From NCBI GenBank assembly GCA_002286715.1, contig NSJX01000003.1:171163-235162 (forward strand): a stretch of DNA of 64,000 nucleotides. The letters run 5' to 3'. Below, piece after piece: positions 23,627 through 35,800 of the stretch (the stretch's first letter is position 1; each line of letters starts with the position of its first letter). Source of the stretch: Dentipellis sp. KUC8613. Its lineage: Eukaryota; Basidiomycota; Agaricomycetes; Russulales; Hericiaceae. The notes beneath the pieces are model-generated. The model was given only the letters and a program-made list of their open reading frames with translations. It did no database searches and was not told where the DNA came from. The translations under genes and the position numbers were made by a program.

Positions 23627-24829
23627 TCAAAGAGGGAGAAAGAAACGTACCAAGGTGGGGAGAACAAAGCGACGGCCGGAAGCCTGTACCTTTTGACGAA
23701 TAGGGTCAAAGGCAAGGAGGGAGGCGATATGCGACCACTCCGGACCGTAAAGCACGAACTCCTTCAGCGCCGGGAATGCCTCCGGTCTGAACGAATCGAA
23801 ATGCTGCTCCATATGTCTCCAGGTCTCCGGATCATCCAAAGCGCACATCATCCGGTTCACCCGCGCATGCATCCCGACACGGCGGAGCGTTTCATGGGTG
23901 CGCAGAGGCCGTGCGTTCAGCGTGAAGAACAAGAAGTAGTTGAGCTCTTCCAGGCCGGGACAGCCGTCTAGGAGGTCCGACATGTGGTCCATCATGCCGA
24001 AGCGCACGTTGTCACCGAGCTCGGCGACCTTGATGGTGTGCCCAAAGGTTGCCCAGAAGTCCTCCAGCCCGGCGTTGTGCGGCGGTGCAGCGAGGATGAT
24101 ATGCGAGAGGGATGGGAGGTCCCAGGAGCACATCTGGCGGACAAAGAGCGCGTTCACGTGGAAGAGATGGAGAACGCGCAGCTTGGGGATCTCGATGCGC
24201 TTCGGTCGGTACAAGGACATGGAGATGTTGGCGGCGAGGGAGAGGTACTCCAGGTTCGGCGCGTGCTCCAGCACTTCGTCAAGCGCATTGATACCACCGG
24301 TATGCGACGCCTCGTTATGCGTCCACCAATCGAGGCGGCGGAGCAGCGGCAGGGATGGGACGTCCGCAGAGAACTCGAACCGCAAAGCTAAAGCCTCGTA
24401 CCGGTCCATCGTCGGCGGACGTACGAGCACCTCGAGGTTCGGGAGCTGACGGAGGATGTCGAGTGCCAGCAACGGCTTCGGGGAGGGGGTAGCCGACTGC
24501 GAATAGGGAAGCACGGCGCGGCGGACCCATTTCTTCGGAGTGTAGTCTTCGCCGGGACCGCCGATGGCAAGCGCGCGTCTGAGCGCGAGTGCACCGTGGC
24601 GGATGCGCACGTCCTCGTACAGCAGCTCCATTCCGAGGATCCACCAGAGCTTGCAGACGAGCACGATCGCGTAGTTGGTGGCGAGAGGTGCATTGTGAAC
24701 GTCACTGAACTGGACGCGGAAGGGCTTGTACTTGGTGTCGTAGAGCTTCGCGTCGTGGGTGGCAAAGCGGAAGATCTCGAGCCAGAGCTCAGGGGGGAGG
24801 GAGGGGTACTGACACGTAGATTGGGTCAT
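23627..24829 (-). CDS. F-box protein with LRR-like C-terminus
   Basis: The N-terminus CQYPSLPPELWLEIFRFATHD is a clear F-box (PPELWLEIF). NYAIVLVCKLWWILGMELLYEDVRI follows, the standard second F-box helix and spacer. The remainder is Leu-rich and irregular (RQLPNLEVLVRP, LRRLDWWTHNEAS, HAPNLEYLSLAANISM, LRVLHLFHVN, GCPGLEELNYF). About 400 residues from the Met at 24829. The open frame extends further upstream to 25210, but that part is Arg/Pro-rich and not F-box-like. The frame runs to a stop at 23627, but a strong GTACGTTTC donor 30 bases earlier could end the protein at a TGA after a final intron (PTL-stop). SCF adaptor role is inferred from the family. Confidence 0.8.
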   Translation of the reverse strand: MTQSTCQYPSLPPELWLEIFRFATHDAKLYDTKYKPFRVQFSDVHNAPLATNYAIVLVCKLWWILGMELLYEDVRIRHGALALRRALAIGGPGEDYTPKKWVRRAVLPYSQSATPSPKPLLALDILRQLPNLEVLVRPPTMDRYEALALRFEFSADVPSLPLLRRLDWWTHNEASHTGGINALDEVLEHAPNLEYLSLAANISMSLYRPKRIEIPKLRVLHLFHVNALFVRQMCSWDLPSLSHIILAAPPHNAGLEDFWATFGHTIKVAELGDNVRFGMMDHMSDLLDGCPGLEELNYFLFFTLNARPLRTHETLRRVGMHARVNRMMCALDDPETWRHMEQHFDSFRPEAFPALKEFVLYGPEWSHIASLLAFDPIRQKVQASGRRFVLPTLVRFFLPL

Positions 24830-26453
24830 GATGTTGGATGGGTGACAAGGTCTGGCGGGTGAGGGAGTCGGCGGGGGCGCGGGGCGACGGCGTCGGTGGT
24901 GGTAGGACTTGCAGCAGAGCTGTGCGGTTTTATAGGTGTTGCTCTGGCCTGCATGTAAATTTGCGTCAGATCGAGGGTGCGGTAGATATGCGAGGCTCAA
25001 TGCAAGTGAGAGAACGGTACGGATAGCAGTTACAGCTCGGCATCTAGACGGCGGTGCCAGGGGGCTCTCTCGGCGGTCGCGCGTCTGCCGCAGCTCCACC
25101 GCCGGCCCACAGCTCAACCAACGCTCTTCCTGCCTGTTCCAGCCTGCAGATCGACCGGCCCAGAAATTCGTAAAAATACGTCTTACGCTCGGATATACCG
25201 TCGCGCTCACCGCCGAAACACCTATCTACCCGTGCCTGGACAGCATTGCAGCCCAGTCCAAGCCTGCCCGAGTGCCGTCAAACAACGAGAGAAAGCCTTC
25301 GGACAACCCGACATCGCAGCACCAGCACCGGGTGCCTCCGAGTCGAAGCGCAGAATGAGTCGCCTTATGAATTCCGAGTGCAATAATTATGAGCGGTGTG
25401 CAGAGCCGCCAGCATACCGAGAGGCCTTTCCGAGCAGAAATGACCTTCGGGCGTCAGATAGGGTCAGCCGATATCGTCGATTGCGAGGCCCCGAGGTAAA
25501 ATGTGGCAGTGTAGGCGGTAAGGCGACGGTTGCGAAGCCGCGTTGCCGCTGCCGCTGCCGCGGTCACGCCTTTCCGCTCTTGAATTTACGTCACCAGCCT
25601 AGAGCCAGCGAAAGGCTTGAGTCGTTTGCAACCGGTACGGCAGCACGGCGCTGCGCGCCTCCGCGCCCACCCGCCGCACACGGGCGCGCCCGTACCTACC
25701 TCCAACGGGCCCCCGCCACCACGGCCAGGAGCACCAGGCGTGAAAAATTCTGATATCCAGCCATGCGGCGATTAATTTCCTACCGATAACGTTGTTTTCT
25801 CCCAGCATCGCGCGTCGAGGTAGAGGTCCAGAAGCGGGAGAACCTCCATCGCAGAATGCACACCTCGAGGAAGAGTCGAAGGCGTACCCAGAACGTCGTC
25901 GATGTGTTATCGCGCGCATGCGCTATCTACTTCCGATTCATTTGCAGGGGCCGCGGAAGATGGCGCCAGACATGCACAAGGACACCCTTTGCGCATCATG
26001 CAGCAGATGAAATAGCCTTTGCCAGGCCCATTCAGTATCCTTGACTCCGAGCCGAGACGAGAAACCAAGTTAAGGACCCTAGCCGCTATCTCTTATGTCA
26101 AATAAGACCTGCGGCCAGCAATTTGGATACGTACTTGGAGATACGGGCTGAACCACGCTTCACAGCTTCACGACGCGGATCTGATACGTCGACCTCGCCG
26201 ACGGTCGTTCCTTCTGCCCACCGCAGCTTCTGTGTAAAACGTGCTCTGATGGCCTCGCACCCAGGCCCCGACGCGTGGTGAGAAGACAAAAGAACCATTC
26301 ATGCATCATGCACTGTTCACATCAGGAATTCGTACAAAACATCATCGACCGTTGACCAAAAACAGGGTCCTTCGCACCAGCAGCAGCAGCACCGGCCAGC
26401 ATGGCGCGGACACCGACACGCGCAGCCCCTCTCCTGCGAACTGCTCTTGCTCA
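24830..26453. other. Gene-free stretch between F-box gene and sphingomyelinase
   Basis: 1.6 kb holding the F-box promoter and the sphingomyelinase 3' UTR. Open frames here (for example 25232-25753 plus) are shadow-like with no domain. A short CCGCTG array occurs at 25,545-25,562. Confidence 0.45.
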
Positions 26454-29400
26454 TCATTGTACCGACCCGAACCCAGCCGGGCAATTCTGTTGCGCGAGGC
26501 TCGACGACCCGCTGCGGATATAGCATATCTTCGCCGCGATGCAGTCCCCCGTGCACGGGGGCGTGCGCACGGATTCCTTCCCCTGGAAATTGTTGAATGT
26601 CTGGGCGTGCCAATACCGTGTATGTTAGCAAGCCGCACTAGCTAGTCGTACTGCGCGCGACTAGATATTATATTGCATGACGCAGACTCACCGTGACGAG
26701 ATCGGGGTTCGCTTCCATCTCTGCATTGGCGATACCGACACGGACAGCGATCGCGCGTTAGTTCGAGGGATGCAGGCGGAAGAGTATCCGAAGCACGCAC
26801 GCTCAGTTACAAGGTGCCACCAGGTTGCGTTGAGGGGGTCGTCAGGGCCCCATTGCGTGATGTTCGCGCCGTACGCCTCGCGCGTGCTGTACTCGTACAC
26901 GAAGGCCGGGCCATGCGCGGTCTGCGAGTCGAGGGCCGGGAAAGAGTTCACGTCGGATCGCCAGCTGGGAGCACCCCGCGGTGCAGTCAGTAACCCAGTT
27001 ACGCCCGAGGCGGACGCGGGACGGCGTACGTGTGTGCATCTACGATGTCGAACGTCTGGGAGCCGTAATCCGTTCAGCTCGATGCAGAGGATGCATACGA
27101 AAAGGGACGTACGGCCGAATCGACTTCGTACACGCGGAAGCCCGCGTTCAAGTTCGTCAGCGGCGTCAACGAGGGCCCAATCTGCAAATAACTACTTCAG
27201 GGACGCGCCGTCACCCGGCGACTCAGAGGAACACCATACCCACGATACAGTCTGAGCGGCCTCAGCGCTCATGTTCGTTCCATTGTTAGCGTAGAAGATC
27301 TTCGACGGGCTAGAGTTAGAGCACCGGCGCCACGAAGACTCGCGTGAGGGTACTCACGGACAGTTGGTCCTCGTGCGTGTGACCCCAGAAGATGTCTGCG
27401 AAGGCTTTAGTAACGACACCGAGGAGAGTTGTATGCATGCAGAACTTACTAGCAATCACATGCGGCGAGAAGCGATCGACGCTGGACATGGTCAGTGTTA
27501 CATTTATCCAACGCCTAGACTTTACACCGAAGAAGCTGGACATACATCTGATAAACTGAGTGTCATCACTGTCGTGAGTAATCGTGCGAAGACCAAAAGA
27601 GTAAACAAGCGCTCACAGAGGTTAGTCGGGTTCTTCATTGCGTTCGTACCGTCCCAACCACTGAGAACGTGGCCGAGGATCCAAACTGCCCACTGTCAGG
27701 ATCTGAATTCGCTTGGTATTTCAAGACTAACCTCGCTCTCCTGCATCCTCAGCGTCCTGCAGCTCGTCCGTCAGGAACCTCAGCATGCCTGACGGGTCCA
27801 TCTGCGTCACGTTGATATAGTTGAAGTAGTTCGCCCTGTCCGCAGAAGCGCATACAGCCAGCGTAAGTCTCTGCCGACCCTCTCTACATACTAATACATA
27901 CCGGTACCCTGAGAGGCAACGAAGCGAGAGTCAGCTTTAATAACTCGATTAATACGGGGTGATCAAGAAACGACGCACAAAGGTCCGTGTTGAGCGTAAT
28001 AATGCGAAGGCCATCCGACCGGCGAACCATGTACGCGGCGTAGTGGGCACGCGCAAGGTTCGCAGCACTCTGCGGGATCCATCCCTCGTGCTCCCAGAGT
28101 CCAGCGACGTGGTCGTAATTCCTAAAGTCGACCCATGCGTTCAACACGTGACTATTCAATATAAGTATCATGACACAAACGCACCAGCTGAATTGGTTCG
28201 CCAACTCGCCTCCAATTGCATGCGGCGCATCCAGGGCCCTGTGCGCAATACCAATGAGTTTAATATGCATTGTCTCTAGGACAGTCCATACTGATCGTAA
28301 GAATCGTGGTTCCCCAGTGCAGCATACACCGGGCCGGAACCGACAGTCTGCTTGAACACGTTGTACAGGAGGGTCTGTGGAAGGATTAGGCCATGAATTA
28401 CTCGGATATCATGGGCGCCCCGGGCGTACCTCGGTGTAAAGGATATAATCCCTACACCGGATAACAAAGTCAGATCTGGCTCGACGTCTCTGAGATAGAC
28501 ACCATACCTCGAAAGCTGATTCTCAGAGTCATGCGAGACCAGATCCCCGGTGTACACGGTCCATGCAAAGCCCGTGTCCTTGGTATCAGTCAAAACGGGT
28601 ATCGACTCGACCGCAGCACCAATGAGCGAGATCGGCGAGTCACTGCGCAGGGTCGTGCTCAACATCAATATCTTCGACCGAAACCTGCACCAGAACCACA
28701 TACCAGAGGAACGAGCCGAATCGGGGCGCAGGAGACAGCGTGTGGTTCGGGCTCTGCGCATTGAAGGCGTTTTGACGGCAGCACAGGCCGGTGGTGCAGT
28801 TCGCTTCTGCGCCGTTCGCGAATCCTTCATATATGCGCGTAATAATATAAGTTAGAAGAAAGTTAAAGTGACAGGGAAAGCACGAACTCGGGTCGATGTG
28901 CACGTCGGACAGGTGCAGCACCTTCAGTCGCTCTCCGCTCGGCTTCTTGGGCGCCGGAAGGGGATTCGGCTTCGGCTTAGCGAACCATGTCGTCAGATTG
29001 AGCGTCGAAGTAGGCAAAATTGGGCATTTCGACGCGCCGAGGAAGTTCTCGCAGAACATCTATGTATAACCCAACAGAAACACCCTTCCATGAAGCCGCC
29101 TCTATCCTTAAAGCATGTAACACGCACCTGCCCATCTGCACCACCGACGTCTGCGTTTGCGAGCACCTGCGTGATCGGCGATCCTAGCGCGTTCGCACCG
29201 AAATTCGCCTCACAATTCCCATTCTCATCGAACAAGTTGCAGATGAAGACCGAGAGCGCCGGGCCTTGCTCCGGCGCCGCGAGCGCGAGCATCTTGCCCA
29301 CGACGAGCATAGCCTGGCATGCCGCGCACGTATTGTTCGCGAAAATCGGGTTCGCCCTGATCGACTGAATCTGCGCTTTCGCCAGTTGCAACAGGGTGGA

Positions 29401-29834
29401 GTCTGACGCCTTGGGCGGCAGTGGGTGCGGGTCCACATTGTCGGCCTGTGCATGTGCGCGAACAGCCTGGCTCAGCACGGGCACGGAAACGAGACGGAGC
29501 GATGACGCGCACCTGTGGGATGTGGTCCGGATCTGTCAACGCGAGCGGATACTTCTTGTGCTGCAAAGCGCCTTGTGAGCTCCACTGCCGTTGCGACGCG
29601 TCGCGGATGCCCCACACGCACCGTTACAGGGTCAGAGATGACGGGTTGGGGCTGTGCGGACGTCGCGGTGGGGTCGTTGAAGTACGCCTGGAAGAGCGAC
29701 GTGGGGAACGCGCCGGGCGCGGTGAACACCGACGGGCCGAGCGCCAGGGTGCCCGAAGGCTGCACCGAAGCAGCGAGCGCCGCGGGGGCTGCACAGCCGA
29801 CCGAGATGGTCAGAAGCTGCAGACAAAGTCGCAT
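26454..29834 (-). CDS. Secreted acid sphingomyelinase (saposin B + metallophosphatase)
   Basis: Sphingomyelin phosphodiesterase-type enzyme, probably secreted or vacuolar, cleaving phosphosphingolipid head groups. Twenty-two exons give 702 residues. Borders: 29834-29622, 29584-29513, 29466-29128, 29059-28888, 28824-28704, 28642-28508, 28451-28430, 28374-28292, 28238-28185, 28121-27979, 27908-27902, 27835-27732, 27685-27617, 27555-27546, 27481-27450, 27395-27358, 27299-27240, 27181-27113, 27055-27030, 26964-26801, 26720-26692, 26600-26454. Signal peptide MRLCLQLLTISVGCAAPAALA. Saposin-B cysteines lie in NTCAACQAML and FICNLFDENGNC. Metallophosphatase motifs: HLSDVHIDPRF, YTGDLVSHD, ALGNHDSYD, WILGHVLSGWDG and IFWGHTHEDQLS. 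The C-terminus is Cys-rich (CTGDCIAAKICYI, NCPAGFGSVQ). Exon lengths of 7, 10 and 22 nt are unusual, but each restores a conserved motif. Confidence 0.93.
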
Positions 29835-31085
29835 GTCGAGGCAACAGCAGGGCAAGAGGATGATGCAAAGCACAGCGAGGCCGATGAAGACGCGTCGCTG
29901 GTGAGAGCGCGCGCCATGGCTGGTGTATATATATGTCGCTTTGACGGAGAAGCGACGCACGTACATGGACGTACCTGAGCATTTTGATGAGAGCAGTGGC
30001 AGGGATTGGGTACGCACGCGCTGAAGACGACGAGGATGCCCTCTTGGGGCGCACGCCTGCCCACGTTCGACAACCTCGCTGATCGCGTGCAGTTGGCGCG
30101 GAAATAAACCCATCAGTCCCTCCGAGACGCGCTCACGTGACGGCGCGTGACGGCGGCGGAAGCGCTCCCGTCTCTGACGACAACGACGACGAGCGCGACA
30201 AGTATTCTCGTTCCTGCCGACATGTCGAGGAAGGAGCGCCCTGTAACCACAGCCCGGTTATCGCCAGAGCAACTTGCGGAAACGCGATGCGGGATCCCGA
30301 CGCACTGCTCCGAGGCAGGCGCTTATCGTTCCATCGCCGCGGCCGCCGCAAATCCGGTCCTGTCAGACGTGCGACACTGAGTCCTGGCGGCCAGCGTTGC
30401 ATTATGCCGTTCATGTCTACCTCCATTCCACCTTGCGCATGGGCAGGATACACCTTCTGTGGCACCGGAAGACCTTGTCCTGCGTCTGTACATCGTGTAT
30501 CAAGGCCTGCTACCGCGCCGGCGTCTTTGGGATACTGCGGGCGGACTGACCTTCAGCATATGCACCTGCCCGCAGATGACCTGGAACGTGGCGTTTGCGA
30601 ACCACGACAGTCCAACGTGACCTCACAATCCCCGCAACCGATCCCCGGAAGTCGAAGACAAGACAACATGTGCTCAGAACATGCAATAGGGTGATAATAT
30701 ATCGACAGTGTGTAGGTGCAATATTGTACAGTCGTAACGGAGGCGGCCCTGCGCAGGATGGAGGCGCGGTCATAATTAGGTGCGTTGGCGATGCAAATAC
30801 AATAATGCGGCAAGGAAGGGTAGGGCGGCGAGATGATACAGGTGTTGCTGGACGGTATTGGTGGTATGATCGAGGTGCAGCCTCGATGGGTAGCACCGCC
30901 GAAGCCTGTGCGTCGTGTCTTCAAAGGCGCGGAGCGCGCATAGCATCCCTGTAGGGGGGGAGAGCGGCGGGGCGGGTGGCATCGCGGGATGGCGATCGAC
31001 ATCAGTGTGGCTTCCGCCGCAGCTGCAAACGGAAGAGCGAGTGGGCACAAGACCTCGACTGACAGAAGAGTAACTACACACACCT
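29835..31085. other. Upstream region of the sphingomyelinase with unresolved small ORFs
   Basis: 1.25 kb. A plus frame starting at 30,222 reads MSRKERPVTTARLSPEQLAE and stays open for about 50 codons. It could be the first exon of a small gene, but I could not join it to a second exon. Nothing else is supportable. Confidence 0.3.
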
Positions 31086-31331
31086 TTATGCCGTGGAGGT
31101 ATAGGGCTGGGTGTCCTGCATCCGGTGATCCTCCTCCTGTTTCTTTGCAGCCTTACTGCGAGCTTTCTCCTCCGCCAACCGGCGGGATTCTGTCCACAGC
31201 CGAAGGGTATAATCGTGCAGCGACTTTGAATAGTGGGCAAGGGAGTCCGACGGATTTTGGTGGGGAGGCGTGACGAACATGGAGGGCGGAGGGATGTGTG
31301 CGGCGGGAGAAGACAAGGCACAGGAGAGCAA
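31086..31331 (-). CDS. Small hypothetical helical protein (81 aa)
   Basis: Family not recognised. The frame has protein-like composition: MFVTPPHQNPSDSLAHYSKS, then a long amphipathic helix LHDYTLRLWTESRRLAEEK running into a Lys/Ala/Glu-rich stretch ARSKAAKKQEEDHR. A start at the internal Met (31280, giving 64 residues) is as likely as 31331. There is no signal peptide or membrane segment. It lies alone between the sphingomyelinase and the CSC1-like gene. Confidence rests only on composition and the intact frame. Confidence 0.45.
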   Translation of the reverse strand: MLSCALSSPAAHIPPPSMFVTPPHQNPSDSLAHYSKSLHDYTLRLWTESRRLAEEKARSKAAKKQEEDHRMQDTQPYTSTA

Positions 31332-32074
31332 GACGAAAGCGGAGAACGGAAGCGGCGGGATGGTGGGGAACGGAAGAGAAAGCGGGAGTACTTATAGAAA
31401 GAAGGGAGTCATGGAGTGATCATGCTCCATCTCAACGCTCCGCTGGGGGTCGAGTAGTCATCCGACATCCACCACGGACGCAACAGTTTCACTCCCCGGA
31501 AGATCGGAGCGTCACCGCGGCGCTTCCAGGCCAACCTCGGCACGTGGCCCTTGATGAGCTTAAATCTTATCCTCGACACTTATCCCGTATCCAACCGCCA
31601 GTGCTTCCAGAACTCCCGCTGCCCTTGGCTTGTCCTTTTTCCAGGAAAATCTGCCTGTGCGACTGGGACCTAATCTTTGCGCGATGACAGTCGTTGCGTG
31701 GTGGCTCCCCCTGCTCCGACGCCTGTGGAGGCCACAATATGGACTCGGATACTGCCGTGGAGATGATGCTGATAAAAAATTGCATAAACGATAGCATGCG
31801 AGAACTGCTCACCAAATACCCATCATACCTACGTTTGTCTTCACGCTTCCTTTCTGATCCTTAGTAGTGTCTCACTACACCATGATCCACGCCTTCCGGC
31901 TACAAACCACTCTATGCAACGTGCGTGGCTGCGAGCGGGATGTGTCTTTGAGCCTGTCGTCGGCAACCGCACGCATTTACCGTTACAGCGCTAGCCTCGG
32001 CAACGGAAGACGGATCACGATTGGGGAAATCGCATAACGTACGGCCGCGGGCGATCTCCATTTCTGGATGGATC

Positions 32075-32290
32075 TTATCTCCCCGCGCGCCACAGTGGCT
32101 TCTCTGCAACGTACTCTGGCACGATCACCCCCGTGCCCTCAATCTCGCTTACCACAGGGTCATCGGGCAAGTGCTTCCTCGCCCGGCAAACATCTCCACC
32201 GATGTAGCCAGCAATTACGACCGCTAGTCCACACGCTGACCACAGCCCAAATCCAATGGCCCCAGTGTGTGTACTTGGATACGAGGACAT
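32075..32290 (-). CDS. Possible small single-pass membrane protein (71 aa)
   Basis: One hydrophobic segment, GAIGFGLWSACGLAVVIAGY, is followed by an acidic tail (DDPVVSEIEGTG). It is not recognised. The GTAAGC at 32,150 could be an intron donor, so the 3' part may be wrong. It could be a fragment of a larger spliced gene reaching to 32,700. Weak support. Confidence 0.25.
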   Translation of the reverse strand: MSSYPSTHTGAIGFGLWSACGLAVVIAGYIGGDVCRARKHLPDDPVVSEIEGTGVIVPEYVAEKPLWRAGR

Positions 32291-32845
32291 CCTAGTAATA
32301 GGATTGCCAATCAGAGAATTTCGATGGAGCGGAATCTATCCCAAGCGTCTGTCCAGTGGAGTCCGGGCAGCAGGCAGAGACCAGCACGATGTCCATACCA
32401 TGATGGAAGCCTCTGCAGAACCACAGCGTGGAACGGTCCGCCGCGACCATGCGAGTGTCACCGGATTGCCCACCTGAGCACCGAACTGCTGCGTGGTGGC
32501 ACCGTCGCCATGCATCCCCCCAGCACCGGTACCACTAGTCGCAGCCTCATGCATCTCGCAGCATGTCATCCGAGCAATCCGGCCGTCCGCTGCGCTCGTC
32601 CTGAAGCAGGCCTGTCGGGATACGTACGGTGTGGTTAACCTATCGCTAGAAGCCTGCGTGATGGAGCCACGCTCGAGCTGTCTAACATGTACGTACGCAA
32701 TCACAAGAACGTCCGTCAATACATCAGCACAAGCCGTACTATCCTGTCACAATACCACAGATTGAGTCATAAGGTAATCAAGAAGAGAGTAAAGAAATCA
32801 AGCAAAGCAATGGTCCGTCCATCATCCATCCGAAGCGGGACAAAG

Positions 32846-35800
32846 TTACGGTGTGCGACGCGCACGCGACGCGCGGGAGGAGGGCGGCCGCTGCGCGAGG
32901 ACATCCTCCGTCGCGCGCACATCGAGCGTCGCACGCAGCTCGTGATAGCGCTGCAAATCATACGCCTCCGAGCGCGCGACGCCAGCGGAGTCGTTCGGCA
33001 GCCAGATGATCGGCTGTGGAGCAGTCAGCTCCGGCGCATACAGAATCCCCGCCATCTCCTCTGCGTGGTCTGCAAATGGGAGAGGCGGCAGCAGTGGTGG
33101 TGCATCGGGATGTGTCCGCGCGGCGCGCTCGGTGGCAGTTGTGTCGTCCAGCGTTTCGGTGACTGATAAATGAATCCATCCGATAACAGCCCATGAGTAT
33201 GCATATATGCGCTGACAGAGGAGCAGAACGGAAACGTACGGATGGGCACAGGTCCTCGCAATTGCGACGGCGACGGCATCACAGCAAGTGTCGCCGACAT
33301 CATCTCCAACACCGAAGCCAGAGAGCCCCGTGCGCGAGCTGCGCGCGCCGAGCTAATTATGCTCGGGCTCCCCTCCATAATGCTCCTGTTACCGACAGGA
33401 CGGGCCTTCTTCGTAAATGTATCCAAAGAATTTTGGGTTACGATGCTGAGCGACTGCCGGCTCGGCTGCCTTGTTTGCAGTGTCGTGTAGCCTTCCACGA
33501 ATAGGACAAGCAGCACCGCAATGCCAACGAGAGCCCCGCCCTCCGGCCAGAGCCGTCTGCTGAGCAGGATCAAACCCAGAAGGAGAGGCTGCAAGGCGAG
33601 TACGCTGCCTATTCGCTTCAGCAGCCAAAGTTGGAGAAGGCCACCAGTTGGTGCACTGGTGCGCCCATAGACATATCCGACTAGGAAGCGGTGCGCTGAC
33701 AGAAAGCAAGCAGAAATTATTAGGCATATCATTCATTGGAATAGGAGACGGAACAGTACCGATGAGGGTGAGGGACAGGAGGACGGCCGCAGCAGGCGCA
33801 ATTAATGGAAAGATAAATGAAAAACAGGAGGCGTAGATGAAAGCAAGGACACAGCATCCGAGAGCAAAAGTAGCGTTGTAGGCTTCGGGGTATACGGCTG
33901 CGCACAGAGATCAGCCATGTTCTTCGAGCCGATCAGTAAGGTGTCGTGCTTACCGCGGAACCGCTGGCGGGGCGTAACGGCAACTTTTTCCGCACGGCGG
34001 ACACGCCAAAGACGAATGGGTTGGAGCAGGAGGAGCGCTGGTGCCGTGACAGCCACGATGAGGACGATAGCCAGCACGAGTTGGCTTATGTAGATCGATC
34101 CGTCAGCGACAGTCTGCGATCTCCGCGAACTCGTGCTAAGGGCGCCGAACGCGTACAGCACGGCAGCAACTGCCACGAGCCAGACTGTGGAGACGAAAAG
34201 AAGCAAGTAGAATATAGTCTTGAAAACAGTTAGTCGTGTCGCAGAGATGGAAACATTCCCAAGCATGCGAGAGAAGTCTACACTGTGTTCAGACAAGCGC
34301 GATAACGAATAACGAATGAATGGATGGCTCACAGTAGACAAGGCTGACTGCACAGGCTACGAATAGCGCTGAGGCGGCGGCCGGCGCGAGGACAGTGGCT
34401 AAACCATTTGTAAAACCATTGTGGTTGGACATGCGCTGCAGGAAGGTCAGATAGTGGGAAAAATTTGGGGCATCTGCTAGCGCGAGGCCGACCGCGGCGG
34501 TGACTAGTACAAGCAGTCAGACAAACGATCCCAGTCAGCAGATGGTGTCAAGAAACTCACGGCCGATGCCAAGCAAGATAGCGGTCATGGCGGCAAAGGT
34601 GCCAAATGCGACCTTGTTCAACTGGCCGCTTTCGTTCTGGAGTTCATCCCATCGGATATCATCCTTAGCACGCCCCTCTATCAACTGCACCCCGGGGATG
34701 AACTTCAATCCACGGCCCACCAAGAGCCACCCCCGAATCCTCGAGCCGTCTGCGATATCAGCGTAGGCATCTTGTTGCGCATCGGCGATTTCCTGGTTGA
34801 TGGACTTCAGCTGTGTTCTCCACGTCCGAATGTCTGCATACACCGCGCCAAGGTCGTCGTGGTCGAAGCCAGTCATGGGGCGTACAAATGGCGGTTGTGA
34901 CTGTAGACGCAAGTGCGGAGGTGCCACATCACTCCCTGTAGATTCAGTATGCCGGCCGCGCAGTGGGAATGTCTCCCGTAGTTCGGAAGGCGAAGGTCCA
35001 AAGATCTTCGGACGGCGGCCCCAGGAGAAGTAACTCGTGTCCTCTGTCGTATCCGCTCCCAGCTCAGGCGAAGTGAGTAAGGGGGGTGTTTCCGCATGGC
35101 TGAAGTCTATCGGTGGCTCGTGCATTACGTCTACCCAATCTTCTGCAAATTGCTCCTGTGATGCATGCTCCTCGCCGGCGTGCTCAGAATACAAATGAGT
35201 GGCGTCGAATTCGGGCTCCGTATCGCTCGTGGCAGTCACGTAGTTTGGTCCGTATCGCCTAGGATCAGGGATTGACTCCGAGGGCACGGAGGCTGGAACG
35301 GGGGTGAAGACCCCACGTTGAAGTTGCACATGGCTCCCGATGGGCAACCGACCATATATCCTGGAATTGCGGTTAACCTCCTGGAAGCGAGTGCCAACGA
35401 CACGTTGGGTTACGGAGTCTGTGAAGCTAGTGCCAGACTCCTCGTCAGTGAATCGTCCGCCATTTACGGCTTTAAGACTCCCAAGCTGATAGTATTGTGA
35501 AGGAGCAACATAGGATGTTGGCGCGGTCGAGGAAGAAGTGTAAGGTGTGTGTCGTCTTCGGCGTCGGCGGTGGGTAGTCTGGGAACCGGAGAGGGCGCGC
35601 GGTCGGCTTATGTGCGGGAGACCCTCCGTCTCGGTGGCGGGCGCGGTGATCAAATCCGCTATCGAAGGATCGGGAGTCGAGAGGCGGAATGACGATATGT
35701 ATCTCGTCTCTGCTATCTCTAGGTTATTCAGGATGTCGTCCCTCTGCTCGATGAGTGAAGCAAGTTGGTTCGTCTCCCTACGAACGCGTTTTCATTAATT

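Noticed and set aside
33025..33732. Treating the 235-codon minus frame at 33.0-33.7 kb as a separate gene.
   Set aside because: Its first 90 residues are the last TM block of the CSC1-like protein. The rest crosses introns, and the true C-terminus continues in another frame to 32846.
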